From the NCBI RefSeq assembly GCF_000372725.1, contig NW_005201286.1, forward strand, positions 30,941 through 94,940: a DNA stretch of 64,000 bases, read 5' to 3'. The notes under the pieces were generated by a model that worked only from the letters and a program-made list of their open reading frames with translations, had not been told where the DNA came from and made no database searches. The translations under genes and the position numbers were made by a program. Source of the DNA: Emiliania huxleyi CCMP1516. Its lineage: Eukaryota > Haptophyta > Isochrysidales > Noelaerhabdaceae. Below, one piece after another: positions 58,709 to 64,000 of the stretch (the stretch's first letter is position 1; each line of letters opens with the position of its first letter).

Positions 58709-59496
58709 AAGCGCACCGGGCACGTCGAATTCTCTTCGCCCGGCGTGCACACATCTCCGACGTGAAGCTTCAGCCCGAGGTTGACGACGCCATTCCGGAG
58801 GCCCGCCTCAACCACGGCTTGTTGCGCATCAGTCAAGTCCTCGGTCACAGCCAGAGTGTTACCCGTGGACGGCCGAGGTGGGTGCAAACTTGGCGCACGA
58901 GTTGCCCTCCTTGCAGCTCCTGCGACGACCGCCAGCCGGACACAGTAGCTACCCTCCGCCCGTAGTAGAGATCGGGTGGGGAGGCGTTCGTCTTCACTTG
59001 TGTTTGGGCACAGACGGTTACTGGACCGTGTACGTCAAACACCACTACTTAGGAATGGCCGTAGCTCCTCTCCACGAGCGATTCAGAAGACGTACCAAAA
59101 GTGTCGATTCTGTATAGAATTGCGAGCCGCACACGCTGGTGCAGGCGGCGAGTCGTCGATCCGACTAGCTCCGACGTTAAGTCTGCAATCGGGGGGGGGG
59201 GGGGCTGCCCGGGGATTGATCTCCCACTCTTGTGTGTCATTACCCATTCACACTCTCGTGTGTCTTTACTCGATCCCAATTATTGGGAATTGGGTTCGTA
59301 TATTCGGATACGACGTAGTCTACAAAGGGTGTGCGATCGCTCCTGCGTGCACTGCCCAGGCTCGTCGCCAGGGACGGCGGGGTTAGACCCGCGCTCCCAA
59401 CTACGACGCGTGCTAGCTGACTGTAGCCAGCTTCCCGGCCTCCGGCGTCTACCGGGAGCCTCCCGGACCATCTCGACCTCTCGGGAGCTCTCCCGC
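58709..59496. other. No confident gene
   Basis: Apart from the possible minus-strand exon at 58760-58880, nothing recognised. A 12-G run lies near 59191-59202. Confidence 0.45.
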
Positions 59497-59640
59497 ACCA
59501 TTTAAGCGTTTAAGACCGTTTAAGGAATCGGCGGCCCAGCAGCTCTTAAAACCTGCCCGGGCAGAGGTTTTAAGCCGTTAAGCCGCAGGCGCCCTAGGGC
59601 CCATCCTTTTAAGCCTCCTCATAGGCAGGGGTATCCTAAC
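59497..59640 (-). mobile_element. Partial inverted copy of the 31.8-kb foldback element
   Basis: Read on the minus strand it follows 31905-32020: CTTAAAAGG.TGGGCCCT, GGCGCCTGCGGCTTAA, the CTTAAAAC palindrome, CAGCTGCTGGGCCGCCGATTCC-like sequence and CTTAAACGGTCTTAAACG. The ends are missing. Confidence 0.75.
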
Positions 59641-59763
59641 ACCTAAGAGCACGGCACCGGGCCGGTGCTTTTGCACTTTGAATGCCGTAGGGCTCCTGCC
59701 CGTGTCGCCGTGTCCCGGGGGCGCGTGGAGATGCGACAGGGTCGCCCCCCCCCCCGGGCCCCG

Positions 59764-60470
59764 GTTGGGCCAGGTACCAATTTTGTCGAATTTATTTCAA
59801 AATCTGCAGGCGCGGAGCGCCTGCGAAAATTTTGAAGAAATTTGCAGTCGGGCCTGATTTTCATCAAGATCTTTCAAATTTGCGGTGCGGAGTTGGGGGG
59901 TGGGTTAGGTTAGGGTTATTAGGGTTAGAGGGTTAGGGTTAGGGTTAGGGTTAGGGTTAGGGTCAGGGTTAGTCTTGTTGTGTCTGTATATGCCAGCGTT
60001 GCAGGGTTCTGCGCTGGTATCTGGCCCCACAGCGCCGACGACTAAGACTCAGCCCCACACGCTGACCTAGGGTTAGGGTTAGGGTTAGGGTTAGGGTTAG
60101 GGTTAGGGTTAGGGTTAGTCTTCTTGTGTTTGTATGCCAGCGTTGCAGAGTTCTGCGCTGGGATCTGGCCCCAGCGCCGACGAGTAAGACTCAGCACCGC
60201 ACGCTGACCCCACCAAATGCCGCCTCAGGGCGCCAGGCCGCCAGCCACTTCTTACACGCGGCCGGCGCCCTCTCGCGGCAAAAGGGTCGAGCGAGCGGGC
60301 AGAGTCGCGATGTCCCTGCGCACCTGGGTGTTCGCCGCCTATATGCTCTATCCGGTGCCAAGACGGACACATTTTGACAATCAAAATCTACCTCAAAATT
60401 TGCGGCCGCCCCTCGAAATTTGCTGATCAAAATTTGCGGTGGCCCGGATCGAAACCTGTACTTTGGCCAA
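59764..60470 (+). repeat. Interstitial telomere-type block, copy 2
   Basis: Direct copy of 44521-45394, about 15.2 kb away and nearly identical outside the arrays. TTAGGG arrays at 59902-59972 and 60068-60118, each followed by the ~90-nt cassette. It lacks the extra 190-nt duplication of copy 1. Different DNA flanks each copy. Confidence 0.9.
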
Positions 60471-60730
60471 GGCCCCGGGCGGCGGCCGGCGCCCCCGCGG
60501 CCCTCTTGCCCTCCACGGCTCCAGCTCTACCCCAATCTTTTGGTATACGTACACTTTATTTGTGGAGAGAGACGTTTGTCGTTTCCTCTCTACCTTACCG
60601 TACCTTACCTTTTAGAGCCCCCCCCCCCTCGAGAGCGAAGCGCGGCCGGAGAGAGAGGTGAGATGGACCGGCTCGTCGGGGGCAAGAGCGCGACACCCCT
60701 CCCTTCCGACCCAGCCGTGCACTCCTGCAC
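60471..60730. other. 3' flank of the acyltransferase gene
   Basis: Holds (CCGTACCTTA)-like units at 60590-60612 and a C-run at 60620. No gene. Confidence 0.5.
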
Positions 60731-63275
60731 TCAGGTCGGGCACCGCTCCCCGCCGCTCCCGCTGCTCCGCTGGAGCCGCTCCCAGTCCGCGGCGCCCACC
60801 TCGCCGCGCATCTCGTACAGCTCCTTGACCGCGGGGTCGCTGCTGACGAGCCGGTCCATCTCGGTGCGCACGAACCTCTGGAGCGCGCGCTGCTCCGCCT
60901 TGAGCGCGTCCACGCGCCGCCGGTCGTAGACGAGGCGCGCGAGCATCGGCCGCAAGTCGCGCAGCGCGATCATGCCCGACTCGACGGAGATGACGCCGAG
61001 GAAGGAGGCGATGGGCGCCACCATGAGGAGCGTGAGGACGTCGGAGCGCGAGAGCGGGGTGGCGAGCAGCAGCAGCGTCGCGTAGCTCAGCCAGAGCAGC
61101 GGCACCGCGACGAGGGAAAACTTGATCTTCTCGCTGAGCACCACGTCCGACGCGGTCAGCTTGACCTTGGAGCCGCGCAGAGCGGCCTGCTGCCGCCAGC
61201 GCGCCCACGCGACGGCTGCGACGCCGACGGGCAAGTTGAGGGCGAGGGAGGGGAGCGAGGCGAGGAGGAGCGCCGTCACCATGTGGCCGAGCGAAAACAG
61301 CGTGGAGAAGAAAGGAGCCACCTCGAGCTGCTGCACCTGGCTCTCGCGCAGCCCGAGGTCCTGCAGCTGCCGGTTGTACCGCCGCAGCCTCGCAACCATC
61401 GTCGCAACCTCTCGCCGGCGAGCGGAGACGGCCTCGCTGCCGGGCGGGCTGGCGGCCTCTTCGAGGGCGGCGAGGTCGGTGCGCGAGGAGAGGCGCGAGA
61501 GGTGCTCGAGCGGCAGGTCCGCCTCGCCGAGCACGCGCCGGATCGCAAAGGCGAACCGGCGGTCGAGGTCCTGCCGCACTGCGGGGCGCAAGTCCCGCCG
61601 CCCGAGCCCGCGGCTGCTGCACCAGAGCCGGCGCGTCGAGTGGATCAGCCGGAGCTCGTCGATCGACGCGGCGGGCACCATGACGGCGCGCAGCGCCTTC
61701 TTGATGCGGCCGAGCAACGCGGCGGTCGCCTCGCGCCGCTCCTCGCCGCCGGCGGCGTGGCTGGCTCGCTCGTCCTCCGAGACGTGGATCGGGGGTCCGA
61801 TGTGGACGGTCACCTTTGCGCCGATAGAGTGGCCCCGGAAGTAGGAGAGGCCGATCGGGACGATGGGGACTGGCCGGCTCACGCCGAGAGCGATCAGCGC
61901 GACGCCAGGCTTCAGCTCGAGCAGGTCGGGCTGGTCGTGGGATCCGCCCTCGGGGAAGAGGCAGATGGCGCCGCCGCGCTGCAGCGTCGCGCGCGCCTCT
62001 GCAAACGCCTCCTCGTAGTCTCCCCGCGGCAGCACCGTGTACGAGCCTTGGCGAGGCAGGCTGGCCTGCGGGTCGGCTGGCGGATCCACCAGCGCCGGGT
62101 CCAGAGAGAGCAGCGCCACGCAATGCGACTCCACCGCCCTCACGCGCCACACCCAAGCGCGCCCCGACGCGCCGTCAGTGTACCTCAGCTTCGCGCCGTC
62201 AGTGAACTCCACGTCGAAACGGCACGCCTGCGAGATATGGGGGAGATATGGGAGATATGGGGAGATATGAGCTCCAGTCGAAACGGCACGCCTGCGACAC
62301 GCGGCGCCGAAAGAGGGGAACGTCGGAGGAGGCTCGGACGTGTCTCGGAAGAGTCTCGGAAGTCTCGGAAGTGTCGCCGGCGCCTCGCTGCCGGCGAGCC
62401 GAAACGCGTCGCCGTCGTCTTTGTCAAGCCGGAGGAGGCGGCCGGAGCCTGCGATTAATGACTGGACTAGTTCAGCACGTGATTCACTCACTGTTCGAGC
62501 CGGCAAAGCGGTATGGAGCCCTTGAAGGCGATGTCCTGCGGCCGCGTCACCGGCACCGCGGCGAGCACGCGCGCGAAGAAGCCGACGAGCGGCGTGTTGT
62601 ACGACTTGCGCGCCACCAGGAAGCCGATCTTGCGCTGCTGGACCGAGCAGACGACGCACATGCCGTCCACGAACTGAGGCGGCGAGAACGGAGGGGGCGG
62701 GTGGGTGGGTGGGAGGGTGGGGCGGTGGGGGGAGGCTGTGCGCGCGGCGTATAACCCGGCGGCAGCGTGGGTCGCCGCGCCGCTAGGCAAAGTTCCGCGA
62801 GCGTGCTGCTGTCGCCGGCTCATTTGGGCGTCCGCCGCCGCGGGGGAGGGGCGGCGGCGCCAGGTAAAGGCCGGCAGGGTGGCGTCGTGGCGGGCGCGGC
62901 GGCGCGCTGGGGAGACCGCGCCTGGTTGGAGTGGTTTGCCACGAGGATGACGGGGCCGGCGAGCGGGATGTGCTCCGCGCCGATGACCTCGACGTTGCTG
63001 ATGACGATCGACATGATGGCGTTGAGGAAGATGCGCGCCGCGTAGAAGCACACGTTGGCAAAGTCACGCTGCACCGCCCAGGCCAGAAGCAGGACAAAGA
63101 ACCAGCCAAAGATGTAGCTCGCGTCGTCGTCATCGAAGAGGAGGAGGCTCACGCGCTTGACGGGGTTGAGCTGGTCGAAAGAGAAGCAGAGCAGCGCACC
63201 GAGGATGGCCAGGTGAGTGTTTGTGGAGGTGTTGCTGCCCAGCACCGCGCGCGGTGGCGGGCGCGACATCGACAT
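60731..63275 (-). CDS. GPAT: Glycerol-3-phosphate acyltransferase (Gpt2/Sct1 type), 689 aa
   Basis: Acylates glycerol-3-phosphate (or dihydroxyacetone phosphate) at sn-1, the first step of glycerolipid synthesis, in the ER. Exons (minus): 63275-62922, 62673-62520, 62448-62384, 62227-60731; 2070 nt, in frame. Two N-terminal helices (YIFGWFFVLLLAWAVQRDF...) precede block I, ANHSNQFVDG (His115, Asp121; split by intron 1 after Gln118). Then VTRPQDIAFKG, an insert, block III FPEGGSHDQPDLLELKPGVA (282-301) and VPIVPIGLSYFRGH. C-terminal helices TALLLASLPSLALNLPVGVA, VAVPLLWLSYATLLLLATPL and TLLMVAPIASFLGVISVE complete the yeast-type layout. All three donors are GC (CAG|GCGCGG, AAGG|GCTCCA, GCGAG|GCGCCG). 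ATG 63275 is the first in frame after stops and low complexity. Confidence 0.9.
62228..62383 (-). repeat. Acyltransferase intron 3: two minisatellites and an internal exon-start copy
   Basis: 156 nt on the minus strand. GCGAG|GCGCCG, an array of CTTCCGAGA units, an internal AG|GCGTGCCGTTTCGAC that duplicates the true exon start, then (CATATCTCCC)n and the final CGCAG|GCGTGCCGTTTCGAC. The same 21-nt boundary thus occurs twice, each time after an AG. Confidence 0.8.
62449..62519 (-). other. Acyltransferase intron 2
   Basis: 71 nt, CAAGG|GCTCCATAC...ATCGCAG|GCTCCGGCC. GC donor with a GGCTCC duplication. A conventional GTGAGT at 62485-62480 would give a frame with an early stop, so the GC donor is preferred. 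Confidence 0.7.
62674..62921 (-). other. Acyltransferase intron 1
   Basis: 248 nt, AACCAG|GCGCGGTC...CGCCTCAG|TTCGTGG. GC donor; no exon-start copy at this intron. The join restores the catalytic ANHSNQ|FVDG block, strong evidence for use of the GC donor. Confidence 0.85.
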
Positions 63276-63839
63276 TCGCGCGCGGTCCTGCCGGCGGCGG
63301 CGAGCGCGATGAGGAGGCGGCGGAGCCACCCGAGCTAATGGCTCCAAAAAAAGCCGAAATAAAACCGCCCGCGCGTCCCGCGCCCGGGGAGAAATGTCGT
63401 CCTTGGCCACGTGCCCCGCTGGCAAACCACAAGAGAGGGTGGATAGAGATAGGCGCCTCAGGCGACCGCTCGTCCTGCCCCTCCCCTCAGCAGAGCGGGC
63501 GAGAATGCTAAAGCATTCACGCCACAGTCGGGCGCGGGATCGCCGGAGAGAGAGAGGGCGAGACGGTGGCGGGGCCGCGGCCGAAAAAGGCTAGGAGGGG
63601 GGGCCGGGCCCCGCATCCGTTGCCCAACCAGCGGAAAGCGAGTGGGGGGAGGATCGAGGGGATAAGAGGGCCCCTCCGGACCGAGGGGGGGAGGCCGAAC
63701 GGAGAAGCCTCGAGGGGTGACGTCGAGTGAGGATGTACGTCGTGTGCGTCGTGGGCGCTCCGCTGCTAGGGGAAACCTGGAGCGCGGACTAACCATCGGA
63801 GACCCGTGTTTACTTTACGGCCCTCTCCCTGCGAACGCG
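63276..63839. other. Upstream region, no further gene seen
   Basis: Presumed promoter side of the acyltransferase gene (minus strand). GC-rich, with G-runs at 63595-63605 and 63685-63692. No recognised motif. Confidence 0.45.
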
Positions 63840-63975
63840 CACCCCCGCCCCTAGCTAGGGGTCAGGGCTCTCTAGCCCGTAGCCCGATCCCGATCATCCG
63901 GCCCGCTGGGTGCGCTTCTTAGCTCCCCGGCCCTGGATGTGAGGCTAATGACTGCACTCCAAGTGCTCCAAAAAG
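63840..63975 (-). repeat. Inverted copy of the 49.4-kb repeat
   Basis: Reverse complement of about 49375-49530: AGGGCTCTCTAGCCCGTA, CCGGCCCGCTGGGTGCGCTT, CTTAGCTCCCCGGCC and GACTGCACTCCAAGTGCTCC. The CACTCCAAGTGCTCC end also occurs at 1308-1322. Confidence 0.8.
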
Positions 63976-64000
63976 AATTTTCGCGCCCCTTGCAAAAATC

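Noticed and set aside
62480-62485. GTGAGT as the donor of acyltransferase intron 2
   Set aside because: It is the better consensus donor, but joining it to the only good acceptor gives a stop eight codons later. The GC donor at 62519 restores the frame.
1-64000. tRNA, rRNA or riboswitch genes
   Set aside because: No cloverleaf with consensus A/B boxes and no rRNA core segment was recognised by eye. A covariance-model search would be needed to exclude them fully.

Overview
This is GC-rich nuclear DNA from a eukaryote, most probably a unicellular alga. A haptophyte fits best, but that is an inference. The grounds are: genes split by short introns, with AG|GC at least as common as AG|GT at the donor; TTAGGG telomere-type repeats; extracellular or organelle-targeted proteins; large families of F-box, Kelch, armadillo and ankyrin proteins; and no operons, ribosome binding sites, tRNA or rRNA genes. 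No CRISPR array, phage or bacterial insertion sequence was seen.

Layout. 0-14 kb: decaying repeat-protein genes on the + strand (F-box/Kelch at 1.7 kb, ankyrin at 4.8-8 kb, F-box/armadillo at 9.3 kb). Between them are an RCC1 fragment, a broken membrane methyltransferase (11 kb, -), two small membrane or secreted proteins (-) and dispersed repeats. 14.5-21.7 kb: a kinase-RING-TRAF-zinc-finger protein that runs into a set of polytopic membrane exons. 25.1-28.8 kb: an organelle-targeted type III glutamine synthetase with 12 introns. 30.2-31.1 kb: an F-box/helical-repeat protein. 31.8-32.4 kb: a foldback element. 32.8-35.1 kb: a proline iminopeptidase with 5 introns. 35.7-42.4 kb (-): a giant Ala-rich tandem-repeat type I membrane protein. 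42.6-44.3 kb: a small multi-exon membrane protein. 44.5-45.4 and 59.8-60.5 kb: two direct copies of a block holding interstitial TTAGGG arrays. Between those copies lie a fatty acid hydroxylase fragment, a three-repeat/small-heat-shock/membrane-tail protein (-), a CAP-Gly/thioredoxin-fold protein, an ankyrin/coiled-coil protein, a coiled-coil exon, a Kelch relic, peptide deformylase and an alpha/beta hydrolase (-). 60.7-63.3 kb (-): a glycerol-3-phosphate acyltransferase.

The strongest pattern is how introns are built. In almost every gene where exons can be joined in frame, the intron starts with a copy (4 to over 30 nt) of the start of the next exon. The two AG|G(C/T) sites of that duplication act as donor and acceptor, and the intron body is often a 9-11 bp minisatellite or one of three copies of a ~170-nt introner-like element. 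Applying this rule restores complete frames for glutamine synthetase (467 aa), iminopeptidase (423 aa), acyltransferase (689 aa), the heat-shock fusion (489 aa) and the CAP-Gly protein (374 aa) with no indel. This argues that the sequence is accurate, and that the frameshifts in the intronless Kelch, armadillo and ankyrin genes are real decay.

Start codons given here are ATG unless stated. Exon joins are my own predictions from splice signals, frame and protein-family conservation; there is no transcript evidence.
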